64,000 nt of DNA from an uncultured Bacteroidales bacterium (GCA_902777835.1 CACYVC010000003.1:1-64000), one strand, 5' to 3'; shown: positions 51,550 through 60,351, numbered from the stretch's first letter. The notes: a model not told the origin generated them from the letters alone. Program-made: numbers and translations.

Positions 51550-52422
51550 ATGAAAAACAACGACAAAACACAAGATATACAAGAGCAACAGCCCATTAAG
51601 CCCACAGTGCTCGATTATAATGGCGTGTGCAAGTTGGCTCCGTTCTTTCAGGGGAAGGAGAAACTGGTCAATAGGCTTTTTCACTGGTTAGCAATTGATA
51701 AGACCAACGATTTCCACAAGCGCTACATGCACCTCCCAGGCCCCGATTTCACACACATGATGTTTGAGGAGGAGCTCAAAGCACCTGTTACCATAAGAAA
51801 CGAACATATCCTCGACAACTTGCCCGACGGGCCATTCATTACTGTGTCGAACCATCCCTACGGAGCACTCGACGGCATGTCGCTCATCGACATTGTGGGA
51901 CACCACCGCCCCGACTTCAAGGTGATGGTGAACATGATACTAAATAACATTGGCGCCTTGCGGCCCAATTTCATCGCTGTTGACGCTCTCGCTAGCAACG
52001 ACCCCGCCAAGCGTGCCGTGTCGGTAAAAGGCATCACCGACGCCATGCGTCACGTCAAGCAAGGACATCCACTAGGTTTCTTCCCTGCTGGCGCAGTGTC
52101 AAAACTCACATGGGGATTTCGCATTCAGGACCGCGACTGGCAACCATCGGTGATACGCATCATCCAGAAACTAAAAGTGCCAGTAGTTCCCATTTACTTC
52201 CACGGCCACAACAGCTGGGTATTCACCGCTTTAGGCATGATTGACTGGCGCTTGCGCACCCTACGCCTCCCCACCGAGGTGTTCAACAAGAAGGGCTATG
52301 ACTTCCGCGTTTCGGTGGGCGAGATTATCACTCCCGAAGAGCAGGCAAAATATGCCACACCCGAAGAATTAGGAACATTTTTGAAACAACAAACCTACAA
52401 CTTAAAGAAATGGCAAAAATAA
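51550..52422 (+). CDS. lysophospholipid acyltransferase family protein
   Basis: 290 residues. PlsC-like fold with the acceptor/catalytic motif VSNHPYGALDG near 98; the His-to-Asp spacing is five residues, not the canonical four, which is a known subgroup (NHPxGxxDG). FFPAGAVSK near 180 and VPVVPIYFHG near 215 complete the family. Probably transfers an acyl chain to a lysolipid or lipoamino acid. TATCTTTG at 51480-51487 is a -7 match. The last 13 bases overlap the next gene. Confidence 0.82.
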   Translation: MKNNDKTQDIQEQQPIKPTVLDYNGVCKLAPFFQGKEKLVNRLFHWLAIDKTNDFHKRYMHLPGPDFTHMMFEEELKAPVTIRNEHILDNLPDGPFITVSNHPYGALDGMSLIDIVGHHRPDFKVMVNMILNNIGALRPNFIAVDALASNDPAKRAVSVKGITDAMRHVKQGHPLGFFPAGAVSKLTWGFRIQDRDWQPSVIRIIQKLKVPVVPIYFHGHNSWVFTALGMIDWRLRTLRLPTEVFNKKGYDFRVSVGEIITPEEQAKYATPEELGTFLKQQTYNLKKWQK

Positions 52423-53726
52423 CCGACAAAGACATCCGCACCGTGATGCAGCGCTACGGCATCATTGGCTCAGCGCCGGCATTAATAAACGCCGTGAAGC
52501 GAGCGCTCATCATTGCACCCATCGACATATCGGTACTCATCAATGGCGAGAACGGCACTGGTAAAGAGTTCTTTCCCAAGATAATACACGACAACAGTCC
52601 ACGCAAGCACAAGAAATACATTGCCGTGAACTGCGGCGCTATTCCTGCTGGCACAATTTCGAGCGAACTCTTTGGACACGAAAAAGGATCGTTCACCAAT
52701 GCCGAGAAGGAACATGCCGGTTACTTTGAGGTAGCCAATAATGGCACCATCTTCCTCGATGAGGTCGCCGACCTCACGCTCGATGCGCAAGCACGACTGC
52801 TGCGTGTACTCGAGTCGGGAGAATACTTGCGCGTTGGTTCTTCGGAGGTTCGCAAGACCAACGTGCGTGTGGTGGCTGCCACCAACAAAGATCTGCTGCA
52901 GATGGTAAATGAGGGCAAGTTTCGTGAGGACCTGTTCTACCGCATCGCAGCCATACGAATCGAGGTGCCACCCTTGCGCGAGCGCGGTGAGGACATCAAG
53001 ATGCTTGCCACTAAGTTCAGCTACGACTATGCCGAGCAGCACAACCGTCCACCATTGATGTTTGACGAGAGTGCCTACCGCCAACTAATGTCGTTCAGAT
53101 GGAGCGGCAATGTGCGTGAGTTGCAGAGTTTGGTAAGGGAGATGTCATCGTTTGAGAGCGGCATCGTCACTGGCGACGTGGTGAAGAAATACCTCAACCA
53201 GAAGAACCACAGCGGCAACCTGCCAGTGGTCTATGACAAGGCGCAGCACGACTACACTCAAGAACGCGAGCTCATCTTCAAACTCATCATGCAGATGCAG
53301 AGCGAGTTGAAAGAACTTAAGGACGCCCTTGCCAACGCCAATATTGCCGCTAAGCAGCAAGGCAGCAAGCTACATCTGAGTTCCAATATCAACGACCTGC
53401 AGCGGCAGAGTTCGCAACTGGCATCTACCCATCAAAACGATGACGACATGGTGTGGCAAAACGTCGCTGAGGATTACGACATCGACAACACGACACGCGG
53501 CCAGCAGCCACGCCACTCATTCAGCGATATCAAGGCGACTGCCATCGATGTGGAAGAGGACAAAATTAAAACCCTCGAAGACACCGAAAGAGAAGTGATT
53601 ATCAACGCTATAGAGCGCAATCACGGTCGCCGTCGCCAGACAGCAGAGGAACTTGGCATCAGTGAGCGCACCCTCTACCGCAAGATTAAAGAATATGGTC
53701 TCGAATACCGCAACAACCGCAAGTAA
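52410..53726 (+). CDS. sigma-54-dependent-type AAA+ transcriptional regulator with altered GAFTGA loop
   Basis: 438 residues. No receiver domain; the AAA+ domain starts almost at once: Walker A GENGTGKE (46-53), the L1 loop HEKGSFTNA where the sigma-54 contact motif GAFTGA reads GSFTNA (93-98), Walker B TIFLDEVADL, R-finger region FREDLFYRI. A long linker (about 270-385) precedes a Fis-type HTH (NHGRRRQTAEELGISERTLYRKIKEYG). It overlaps the acyltransferase gene and is followed by lptE four bases later. Loss of the Gly at loop position 5 may weaken sigma-54 binding. Confidence 0.9.
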   Translation: MAKITDKDIRTVMQRYGIIGSAPALINAVKRALIIAPIDISVLINGENGTGKEFFPKIIHDNSPRKHKKYIAVNCGAIPAGTISSELFGHEKGSFTNAEKEHAGYFEVANNGTIFLDEVADLTLDAQARLLRVLESGEYLRVGSSEVRKTNVRVVAATNKDLLQMVNEGKFREDLFYRIAAIRIEVPPLRERGEDIKMLATKFSYDYAEQHNRPPLMFDESAYRQLMSFRWSGNVRELQSLVREMSSFESGIVTGDVVKKYLNQKNHSGNLPVVYDKAQHDYTQERELIFKLIMQMQSELKELKDALANANIAAKQQGSKLHLSSNINDLQRQSSQLASTHQNDDDMVWQNVAEDYDIDNTTRGQQPRHSFSDIKATAIDVEEDKIKTLEDTEREVIINAIERNHGRRRQTAEELGISERTLYRKIKEYGLEYRNNRK

Positions 53727-53730
53727 CACT

Positions 53731-54243
53731 ATGCGCACCACAAGTAAAATACTAATCTCGTTATTGGCAATACTGATTACGCAGTCGTGCATCAGTTATA
53801 AGTTCAACGGTGCGGCACTCGACTACAACAAGTACAAGACTGTGTCGTTTGGCAACATTCCCATCCGTGCCGCGCTAGTTTACCCACCTCTGCAACAGTT
53901 GTTTCAAAACAAACTGCAAGATGTGGTGACACAGCAGACACGCCTCAACCAGGTTGACAACCCCAACAGCGATCTGCGATTTGAAGGCGAAATCACCAAC
54001 TACAGCCTTTCACCACAGGCCGTGGGAGAAAATGCTTATGCCACTCGCACACGACTCACCATCAGCGTGAGAATCAAGTATATCGACAACGTTAACGATG
54101 CACTGAGCAACGATGTCACCGTCTCGGCCTACCGAGACTTCGACAGCAACCAGCTGCTCATCGACGTGCAAGACCAGCTATGCGAAGAGATTAGCGCCGA
54201 ACTAGTAGATCTCATCTTCAACCAAACGGTAGGAAACTGGTAA
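53731..54243 (+). CDS. lptE: LptE-like LPS assembly lipoprotein
   Basis: 170 residues. Signal with lipobox LITQSC, cysteine near 20, then the Bacteroidota LptE pattern CISYKFNGAALDYNKYKTVSFGNI and a beta-rich body ending FNQTVGNW. It plugs and helps assemble LptD at the outer membrane. The gene order regulator-lptE-TPR-like-secG is one I recognise from other Bacteroidales. The start was placed four bases after the regulator stop; a longer ORF would lie inside the regulator gene. Confidence 0.85.
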   Translation: MRTTSKILISLLAILITQSCISYKFNGAALDYNKYKTVSFGNIPIRAALVYPPLQQLFQNKLQDVVTQQTRLNQVDNPNSDLRFEGEITNYSLSPQAVGENAYATRTRLTISVRIKYIDNVNDALSNDVTVSAYRDFDSNQLLIDVQDQLCEEISAELVDLIFNQTVGNW

Positions 54244-54258
54244 TTACTTAATGCACAA

Positions 54259-54296
54259 TCTAGAACCTCTAGATAATCTAGAACCTCTAGAAAATA
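54259..54296 (+). repeat. CTAGA nonamer array
   Basis: CTAGAACCT CTAGATAAT CTAGAACCT CTAGAAAAT in exact 9-base register (54260-54295); TCTAGA occurs four times. It fills the gap between lptE and the next gene. Confidence 0.8.
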
Positions 54297-54303
54297 TTAA
54301 ATA

Positions 54304-55050
54304 TTGGAATTATTTAACGACATAGAGAAGATTCTGAGTGAGGGCAAGACACCTGAGCAGCAGTGGATTGACGAGATGTCTCGCCAATATCCTTATTTCA
54401 CATTGCCATTGCTCTTGCATCTCAAGCACGGCAGCGATGACGAAGCCATGCAGCGCCTCGCAGTAATGAGTCCCGACCGCAAGGACCTCGCCATAGTAGT
54501 GGGTAAAGCCCCCGCCGCCTTTGCACACTTCTACCCCACCGAAGAAGCTTCGCAACCTGACGACGAGGAAGCCATCGACATCTTTCTCAACACATTTGCT
54601 GGCGGCAGCAATCAAAAGGAGGTTGACGCCTTGAGCAACGCCATCTTCAACCCCACCCCCGACTATGCCGACATCCTTGCTGCGCAACATGGTGACGACA
54701 CCACTGGCAGCACCGACAAGGAAGATGAACTCATCGACAGCTTTATCGCTCACTCGCGCCAGCAGGAGCAGGAGGCAATCGCCAGCAACCCACAAGCAGA
54801 GCACCACATTGAGCAGGAAGAGGTAGAACAAGTGGCTCACGACTCAGTGGACGAATCTACTCAAAATGATAGCTCTATGCTCAGCGAAAGTCTGGCTAAA
54901 ATGTACATCGCACGTCATAAATATTCTAAAGCGCTTGAAATTATTGAGAGCATAAATTTGAATTTTCCAGAAAAAAGTATTTACTTTGCAGACCAAATTC
55001 GGTTTTTGCGCAAAATTGTGCTTAACGAAAACATTAAAAATAAACTATAA
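54304..55050 (+). CDS. TPR-like hypothetical protein with TTG start
   Basis: 248 residues. The C-terminal 55 residues (SLAKMYIARHKYSKALEIIESINLNFPEKSIYFADQIRFLRKI) look like a single TPR hairpin; the middle is acidic and disordered. The N-terminus LFNDIEKILSEGKTPEQQWIDEMSRQYPYF matches a family found next to secG in Bacteroidales. No ATG is available: an in-frame TAA lies at 54298-54300, then ATA and TTG at 54304, so TTG is the likely start. Function unknown; context suggests envelope biogenesis. Confidence 0.75.
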   Translation: MELFNDIEKILSEGKTPEQQWIDEMSRQYPYFTLPLLLHLKHGSDDEAMQRLAVMSPDRKDLAIVVGKAPAAFAHFYPTEEASQPDDEEAIDIFLNTFAGGSNQKEVDALSNAIFNPTPDYADILAAQHGDDTTGSTDKEDELIDSFIAHSRQQEQEAIASNPQAEHHIEQEEVEQVAHDSVDESTQNDSSMLSESLAKMYIARHKYSKALEIIESINLNFPEKSIYFADQIRFLRKIVLNENIKNKL

Positions 55051-55062
55051 CTATTTGATAAA

Positions 55063-55434
55063 ATGACAATTACAATTTTTATTCTTATCTTTTTAGCATC
55101 AATTCTGCTCATTGGTGTTGTACTCATTCAGAAGTCAAAAGGTGGCGGTTTGGCCGCTAGCGCTAGCAATTATAACCAATTTATGGGTGTACGCAAGACT
55201 ACCGACTTTGTCGAGAAAGCTACTTGGGGACTTGCAATCTTCATCTGCGTGCTCAGCATCGCTAGTGCATTTATCGCTAACCGCACTTTAAACACTCAAG
55301 GTGACAACAATAACGTGTCTAAAGAATTAAAAGACATGAACTTCACCGACAAGCCTCAAAATGAGAGCGCACCTAACGCATTCCCAACTGGTGCTCCTGC
55401 ACAGCAAGGTGCTCCCGCTCAAGGTGCAAAATAA
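55063..55434 (+). CDS. secG: preprotein translocase subunit SecG
   Basis: 123 residues with two transmembrane helices (about 3-24 and 55-73) and the conserved VLIQKSKGGGLAAS between them. Stimulates SecYEG translocation. The C-terminal tail is Asn/Gln/Ala-rich. Twelve bases after the TPR-like gene. A strong terminator follows. Confidence 0.92.
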   Translation: MTITIFILIFLASILLIGVVLIQKSKGGGLAASASNYNQFMGVRKTTDFVEKATWGLAIFICVLSIASAFIANRTLNTQGDNNNVSKELKDMNFTDKPQNESAPNAFPTGAPAQQGAPAQGAK

Positions 55435-55460
55435 CAATTGGTGCAAAAGTAAAAAACGTG

Positions 55461-55504
55461 TGTCATCAAAGGGGAATTCACATCTCTTTTGATGACATTT
55501 TTTT
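55461..55504 (+). terminator. Rho-independent terminator after secG, overlapping the xerD start
   Basis: Perfect 10-bp arms 55461-55470/55488-55497, then seven T. The only in-frame ATG of xerD (55492) sits inside the right arm. Confidence 0.85.
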
Positions 55505-56451
55505 ACTCAAGAAAGTTTATATCCCGACAAACTGTGCCACAGGTAAACATCGACATCCTCAAGAAGCGATTTGACGCCTATCTGCGCATCGAGAAAGGCC
55601 TGTCGCAAAACACCGCAGCAAGCTACTGCCGCGATGTGGAGCACTTGTTGCAGTTTGCCAGCGACAACGGCAAGAGTGCCAGCGACATAACACGCCACGA
55701 CCTTGAACTTTTCTTGGGTACACTCCACGATCTAGGCATCGCGCCACGCTCCCAGGCTCGCATCATCTCAGGCATCAAAAGCTTCTACAAATTCCTCAAG
55801 ATGGAAGGCGTCATCGATGTCAACCCCACCCAGCTGCTCCCTGCGCCACGCTTAGGGCGTCACCTACCCGAGGTGCTCACAATCGACGAAATCGACAGCA
55901 TGATAGCTTGCATCGACCTCTCCAAGCCACAGGGGCAGCGCAACCGCGCCATCATCGAGGTGCTATATGGATGCGGGCTGCGAGTATCAGAACTGGTGGA
56001 ACTGCGCATGTCTCAAATCTTTGAGCAAGAAGAATATATCACAGTCATCGGCAAAGGCGACAAGCAGCGACTTGTGCCCATCTCGCAGGAGGCTCTAGAG
56101 CAGATTAATCTCTATCTGGAGCAGACGCGCAGCAACCAAGTGGCTAAACGTGGTTGTGAGGACATCCTCTTCCTCAACCGACGCGGCAACCGACTCACTC
56201 GCGTGATGATTTTCTATATCGTTAAGGAACTGTGTGAGTTGGCAGGCATACGCAAAACGGTGAGTCCCCACACTTTGCGACACTCTTTTGCCACACACCT
56301 GCTCGAGGGAGGCGCCAATCTGCGCGCCATCCAGCAGATGCTCGGCCACGAAAGCATCGAGACCACCGAAATCTACCTGCACATCGACCGCTCCACCCTA
56401 CGCCAAGAAATCCTCACCCACCACCCACGCAATAAAATGCATAATTCATAA
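55492..56451 (+). CDS. xerD: tyrosine recombinase XerD-like
   Basis: About 319 residues from the ATG or 305 from the GTG at 55534. SAM-like N-terminal domain (YLRIEKGLSQNTAASYCRDV), then the catalytic domain with Arg in GCGLRVSELVEL, Lys in GKGDKQR, HTLRHSFATHL (His-x-x-Arg), GHESIETTEIYLH with the nucleophile Tyr. Resolves chromosome dimers at dif with XerC. The start is uncertain because the ATG lies in the secG terminator stem. The last codons run into a degenerate ATGCATA-type heptamer repeat. Confidence 0.9.
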   Translation: MTFFYSRKFISRQTVPQVNIDILKKRFDAYLRIEKGLSQNTAASYCRDVEHLLQFASDNGKSASDITRHDLELFLGTLHDLGIAPRSQARIISGIKSFYKFLKMEGVIDVNPTQLLPAPRLGRHLPEVLTIDEIDSMIACIDLSKPQGQRNRAIIEVLYGCGLRVSELVELRMSQIFEQEEYITVIGKGDKQRLVPISQEALEQINLYLEQTRSNQVAKRGCEDILFLNRRGNRLTRVMIFYIVKELCELAGIRKTVSPHTLRHSFATHLLEGGANLRAIQQMLGHESIETTEIYLHIDRSTLRQEILTHHPRNKMHNS

Positions 56452-56576
56452 TACACAATCGCTCTCTAATTTTCACTCCGCAAGAGTGGAAAAAACACAG
56501 AGAAACATGTGCTGCGCACATGAAGCATCTAACGAAAAAACTATGAACTCTTAACTATAAACTATGAACTATAAAA
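56436..56576 (+). repeat. intergenic repeat cluster: AATGC heptamers, two hairpins, AACT heptamers
   Basis: ATGCATA ATTCATA ATACACA (56437-56457); hairpin CACTC-CGCAA-GAGTG (56474-56488); hairpin CATGTGC-TGC-GCACATG (56506-56522); then nCTATG AACTCTT AACTATA AACTATG AACTATA in 7-base register (56539-56573). The start codon of the next gene lies in the fourth of these units. The same two hairpins occur at 62094-62162. Confidence 0.75.
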
Positions 56577-57475
56577 AATCTCCTCGCCGTGGACCGGCGA
56601 CCGATAATGTGGCAAAACTCACCATCAAAGAAGACGGCACGCTACTCACTGCCGCAGCTGCTTTGCTGCCCGACCACAAGCCCACCAAACTCAAGTCCAT
56701 GCTGCGCCACAACCAGTTGGCAATCAACGGGGTGCCATCCACACAATTTGACCTCCCAGTTAACGCTGGCGACCAGTTGTGGGTCAACTTCGACCGCTCC
56801 TTCCAGGTCTTCAACCACCCCCGCATCAAGCTCGTGTATGAAGACAACGACATCATAGTAGTCGATAAAGGCTACGGCGTGCTGTCCACAGCTGCCGGCA
56901 AGCCCAGCGACGACACGGTTTATAATATTGTAAAGAAATATGCCCGCGGATTCAGCGACAAGGCCAACGTGTATGTAGTGCACCGCCTCGACCGCGACAC
57001 CTCAGGACTGATGCTGCTCACACGCACCAAGCAGGCTCGCGACAAACTCATCAGCAACTGGAACAATATGGTCCTCGACCGCAAGTACATCGCCATCGTT
57101 GAGGGCAAGGTGGAGCAGAAAGAAGGCACCGTCAAGAGTTTCCTCGCCGAGAACCCCGACACTTTTGGGATGTACTCTACCGACGATAAGAAGCTAGGCC
57201 GACTCGCCGTCACTCGCTACCGCGTCATCAAGCAGGGCAGTCGCTTCGCTATGGTGGAGATGGAGATAAAAACTGGACGTAAAAACCAGATCAGGGTGCA
57301 CATGCACGACTTGGGCAACCCTGTGAGCGGCGACCGCAAATATGGCGGCCATCCCAGTCCCATCAACCGTATTGCTCTTCACGCCACTACCCTCACTATC
57401 GTGCACCCCACCACAGGCAAAGCCGTCACCTTTACATCCCCAGCGCCCGAGAATTTCAACACGATGATAAAATAA
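56564..57475 (+). CDS. RluA-family pseudouridine synthase
   Basis: 303 residues. An N-terminal S4-type RNA-binding domain (about 15-85) is followed by the catalytic domain with VHRLDRDTSGLMLL near 145 (catalytic Asp), RKYIAIVEG and GRKNQIRVHM. Converts uridine to pseudouridine in rRNA or tRNA; the exact position cannot be told. The ATG lies inside a heptamer array. Confidence 0.9.
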   Translation: MNYKKSPRRGPATDNVAKLTIKEDGTLLTAAAALLPDHKPTKLKSMLRHNQLAINGVPSTQFDLPVNAGDQLWVNFDRSFQVFNHPRIKLVYEDNDIIVVDKGYGVLSTAAGKPSDDTVYNIVKKYARGFSDKANVYVVHRLDRDTSGLMLLTRTKQARDKLISNWNNMVLDRKYIAIVEGKVEQKEGTVKSFLAENPDTFGMYSTDDKKLGRLAVTRYRVIKQGSRFAMVEMEIKTGRKNQIRVHMHDLGNPVSGDRKYGGHPSPINRIALHATTLTIVHPTTGKAVTFTSPAPENFNTMIK

Positions 57476-57635
57476 AAATGAAGAATATAGAAACAAAAAA
57501 GTAAAAATCTCATGTGTATTAAGTAAGCGCCTAGTTGACAATTCAAAAGGATAATTACTTGTGCATTGTTTACAAGTATCCTTATCATATTTAAAGGCGT
57601 TTAATAAAAAAAATTCATTTTTTCTTTCATTTTTA

Positions 57636-57667
57636 CTTGTTTGTTTGAATTTTTTTTCCTTAATTTG
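57636..57667 (+). promoter_or_regulatory. promoter of first secreted paralogue
   Basis: CTTG (57636-57639), 20-base spacer, TTAATTTG (57660-57667): close to consensus. A leader of about 100 bases follows, with GACGTGACTAATAAATAAT shared with the third paralogue. Confidence 0.6.
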
Positions 57668-57771
57668 CACAATCTTTCTAGTGAAGCGATAATTTTACGC
57701 CCACTAATAAACGACAGAACGACGTGACTAATAAATAATAATTAAACTTTAACCAAAAAAATCATTTTAAA

Positions 57772-58575
57772 ATGAAGAAAATTTTCACTCTTTTTGCAGC
57801 TGCTTTGGTAGGCGTATGTGCTTTCGCACAAATGCCAGAGACTTGCCCATCAGAGCTTAGCCTCAAACTTCTCGATGGTAGCGATCCCGCTAAGGCAACA
57901 GTAGAAGTTATGGTTGTTAACTCTAGCTTGAACCTTAATGGTTTCAACACTGAGCTTGGTAAGCTTAATGCTAACGGAGAAGATTATGCAGCTGTTGCTT
58001 GGAAGAGAGCACAAGGCGCTAACTGGTTTACTGGTAAAGGTTATGCTAATGTAATTTTGGCTCGCCTTGTTGAGAATCCTGACTTTGACTGGGTTACCGA
58101 TGCTGATCTTGAGGAGATGCTGAGTGACATGGCCGACATTAAGAGCAACAAGAAAGTAACTGAAGAAGGCGATCGTCTCGTTATTATTGAGCTTCTCTCA
58201 ACCAACGATGTTCGTTTCTTCCCCGTTCTTGAGGAACCAACAGCTGTTGGCTATTTCGCAGTTGACATGTCAGCTCTCGTAGATGCAAAAGATGCTGAGC
58301 CCGTTACCTTCGCTGCTCCAGCTATTCCTTCTCGCTACTCGTTCTCTTACACCGGTGGTGTAGAGGGTACTCGCGCTTGGACTCCCGACGCTCCTATTGA
58401 GTATGCTTTGACTGTAGAGGATGGTCAAGTTGTTGAGCCAACTATAAGTGCTATCAACACTATCAGCACCGACAAGGCTGTTGACAACCGTATCTTCGAC
58501 CTCCAGGGCCGCGAGCTCCAGAGCGTTCCCGAGCACGGAATCTACATCCAGAACGGCAAGAAGTATGTTAAGTAA
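57772..58575 (+). CDS. secreted paralogue 1 (267 aa) with type A-like tail
   Basis: Signal peptide MKKIFTLFAAALVGVCAFAQ. The body (about 22-225) has the pattern LNLNGFNTELGK, KRAQGANWFTGKGYA, LEEMLSDMADIKSNK, FSYTGGVEGTRAW, which recurs in the next two genes. It is not a family I recognise. The C-terminus DNRIFDLQGREL...HGIYIQNGKKYVK is a type IX-like sorting tail. Probably a small exported beta-sandwich protein. The 3' end and terminator are almost identical to those of the two paralogues. Confidence 0.8.
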   Translation: MKKIFTLFAAALVGVCAFAQMPETCPSELSLKLLDGSDPAKATVEVMVVNSSLNLNGFNTELGKLNANGEDYAAVAWKRAQGANWFTGKGYANVILARLVENPDFDWVTDADLEEMLSDMADIKSNKKVTEEGDRLVIIELLSTNDVRFFPVLEEPTAVGYFAVDMSALVDAKDAEPVTFAAPAIPSRYSFSYTGGVEGTRAWTPDAPIEYALTVEDGQVVEPTISAINTISTDKAVDNRIFDLQGRELQSVPEHGIYIQNGKKYVK

Positions 58576-58600
58576 TTAACTACTTATGCAAAAAACTAAA

Positions 58601-58626
58601 AACCACCCAAGATGGGTGGTTTTTTT
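58601..58626 (+). terminator. terminator of paralogue 1
   Basis: AACCACCCA (58601-58609)/TGGGTGGTT (58613-58621), then a T-run. Confidence 0.92.
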
Positions 58627-58730
58627 GTTTAACAGGGGTGCCAAAATGGAATTAACACATCATATCAGGTGCAATGACTCATAATCATTATTATTTTAAA
58701 ATATCAATTTTGACTTACCTTATATTTTGG

Positions 58731-58772
58731 GGGACCTGAACTAGGGCCCATGAATTGTGAACCACGAACTAT
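58731..58772 (+). repeat. GAACTnn-type heptamer array
   Basis: GGGACCT GAACTAG GGCCCAT GAATTGT GAACCAC GAACTAT, six units in register, in the gap between paralogues 1 and 2. The rest of this 382-base gap is AT-rich and holds the terminator and promoter listed beside it. Confidence 0.65.
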
Positions 58773-58809
58773 TAAAAAATCACTTTTTTCGTGTTTTTTT
58801 AAAAAAAAG

Positions 58810-58841
58810 TTTGGTCATTAGGAAAACTTTTACTTATTTTG
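58810..58841 (+). promoter_or_regulatory. promoter of second secreted paralogue
   Basis: TTTG (58810-58813), 20-base spacer, TTATTTTG (58834-58841). Confidence 0.65.
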
Positions 58842-58957
58842 CATTGAATTCTATGCATAGTTGTCATCCGAGAGCTTTAAATGGAACAAATTGTTATAAA
58901 TTGAAAGACGTGACTTATAAATATTAATTGAATTTTTAACATTAAAATCGATTTGAC

Positions 58958-59746
58958 ATGAAGAAAATTTTTACTCTTTTTGTAGCAGGTTTGCTAGGTT
59001 TAGGTGCTTTTGCTCAGCCATGCCCATCAAAGATGAAATTGGAACTTAAAGATGCCGCTGATCCTGCAAATGTAACTTTTGAGTTTGTTCTCGCTGAGAA
59101 CGCAAGCGAGTACCTCAATGGCTGGAATGTGGAATTCACAAAGCCTGAGGGTGCAACCTGGAAGAGAGCTCAAGGTGCCAACTGGGTAACCGCTAAGGGT
59201 TATGCTGCTTACATTCTGGAGCGCCTCAACTTGGACGGCCAAACTGCTGCTGACTTTACTAATGATGAGTTAGAGGATATGCTCAGTGACTTCCTCGACA
59301 ACAAGAGCAATGCTAAGAACAATGGTGCAACTCTTATGTTCATCCAGGTTCTTACTACTAACGAATGCCGTTACTACCCAACCCATGCCGGTGCTGTAGC
59401 TATGGGTAAAGTTGACATCTCTGCACTTCCTGATGGAGAATATGAGTTCAAGACTTTGGTAGATGCTGAAGGCGCACCTCTTGCCTCTGGTAGCTCGTTC
59501 TCTTACACAGGTGGTCCAGAGGTTCCTGCAGGCGTACACCCTGAGGAAGGCAACTGGATTATGGACGAACCAGTTTCTATGATTCTTAAGAAAGTGGGCG
59601 ATTCTATCACCCAAATTACTGGCATCACCACCATCGCTGTTGACAAGCCAGTTGACAACCGCATCTTCGACCTCCAGGGCCGCGAGCTCCAGAGCGTTCC
59701 CGAGCACGGAATCTACATCCAGAACGGCAAGAAGTATGTTAAGTAA
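58958..59746 (+). CDS. secreted paralogue 2 (262 aa) with type A-like tail
   Basis: Signal peptide MKKIFTLFVAGLLGLGAFAQ, then the shared body: MKLELKDAADPANVTFEF, WKRAQGANWVTAKGYAAYILERL, FTNDELEDMLSDFLDNKSN, CRYYP, SSFSYTGGPE. The tail is identical in its last 33 residues to that of paralogue 1. The body is closer to paralogue 3 than to paralogue 1. Same promoter type, leader and terminator as its neighbours; function unknown. Confidence 0.8.
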   Translation: MKKIFTLFVAGLLGLGAFAQPCPSKMKLELKDAADPANVTFEFVLAENASEYLNGWNVEFTKPEGATWKRAQGANWVTAKGYAAYILERLNLDGQTAADFTNDELEDMLSDFLDNKSNAKNNGATLMFIQVLTTNECRYYPTHAGAVAMGKVDISALPDGEYEFKTLVDAEGAPLASGSSFSYTGGPEVPAGVHPEEGNWIMDEPVSMILKKVGDSITQITGITTIAVDKPVDNRIFDLQGRELQSVPEHGIYIQNGKKYVK

Positions 59747-59770
59747 TTAACTACTAACGCAAAAAAACAA

Positions 59771-59799
59771 AACCACCCATCCCAATGGGTGGTTTTTTT
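59771..59799 (+). terminator. terminator of paralogue 2
   Basis: AACCACCCAT (59771-59780)/ATGGGTGGTT (59785-59794), then a T-run. Confidence 0.92.
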
Positions 59800-60112
59800 A
59801 TGCCACTGATGTAATGTAGGGACAACACGTGCGTTATCCGAAAAAAACGACAGGAAACGGACAAGGCACACAAAGCAACTTGAGCCACACCAAGACGCAG
59901 CGAAAAACCTAATACTAAGAACGAATAACTAAAAACAAAAGAGGTATGTATAATTTAAACTAAAGTACTTATTATTATGAATAAAGCAAAATAATAATTT
60001 TATCATTGGTAACCGATAAAAAACACGACAACCCTTGTAATTTACTGATAATTAGTCAGCAACGTCATTTTAGCTCTTGATGGGCTTGGTTTTTTATTTT
60101 CGTTGTATTCTT

Positions 60113-60250
60113 CAGCTCCCCCTCTAAAACAGAGGGGGGCAAGGGGGAGTATGACTGAGTCAATGTGTTGTTTTTCAAACTGTTTTCATACCCCTCAGTC
60201 ACTTCGTGACAGCTCCCCTATCTTAATGGAGCAGCTATCTCCACTTTTCC
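60113..60250. repeat. MITE-like or REP-like structured element
   Basis: CCCCCTCT...AGAGGGGG (within 60118-60138), TGACTGAG (60152-60159) pairing with CTCAGTCA (60194-60201), and GTCAC-TTC-GTGAC (60198-60210) followed by AGCTCCCCT. Three nested or adjoining hairpins with no ORF. The surrounding 711-base gap (59747-60457) otherwise holds the terminator of paralogue 2, AT-rich sequence and the next promoter. Confidence 0.6.
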
Positions 60251-60320
60251 AGGACACTAATTATAATTTTATAATAAAATATAATCAACTATTTTTTACA
60301 TCTTTTTTTCTTTAAAATAG

Positions 60321-60351
60321 TTTGGAAATAAAAAAAATTTTACTATTTTTG
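60321..60351 (+). promoter_or_regulatory. consensus promoter of third secreted paralogue
   Basis: TTTG (60321-60324), 19-base spacer, TATTTTTG (60344-60351): a complete match. A leader of about 100 bases follows and shares GTGACTAATAAATAAT and AAATCATTTTAAA with paralogue 1. Confidence 0.88.

Noticed and set aside
60097..60315. 70-residue plus-strand ORF
   Set aside because: It covers a structured repeat element and lacks similarity or a promoter of its own.
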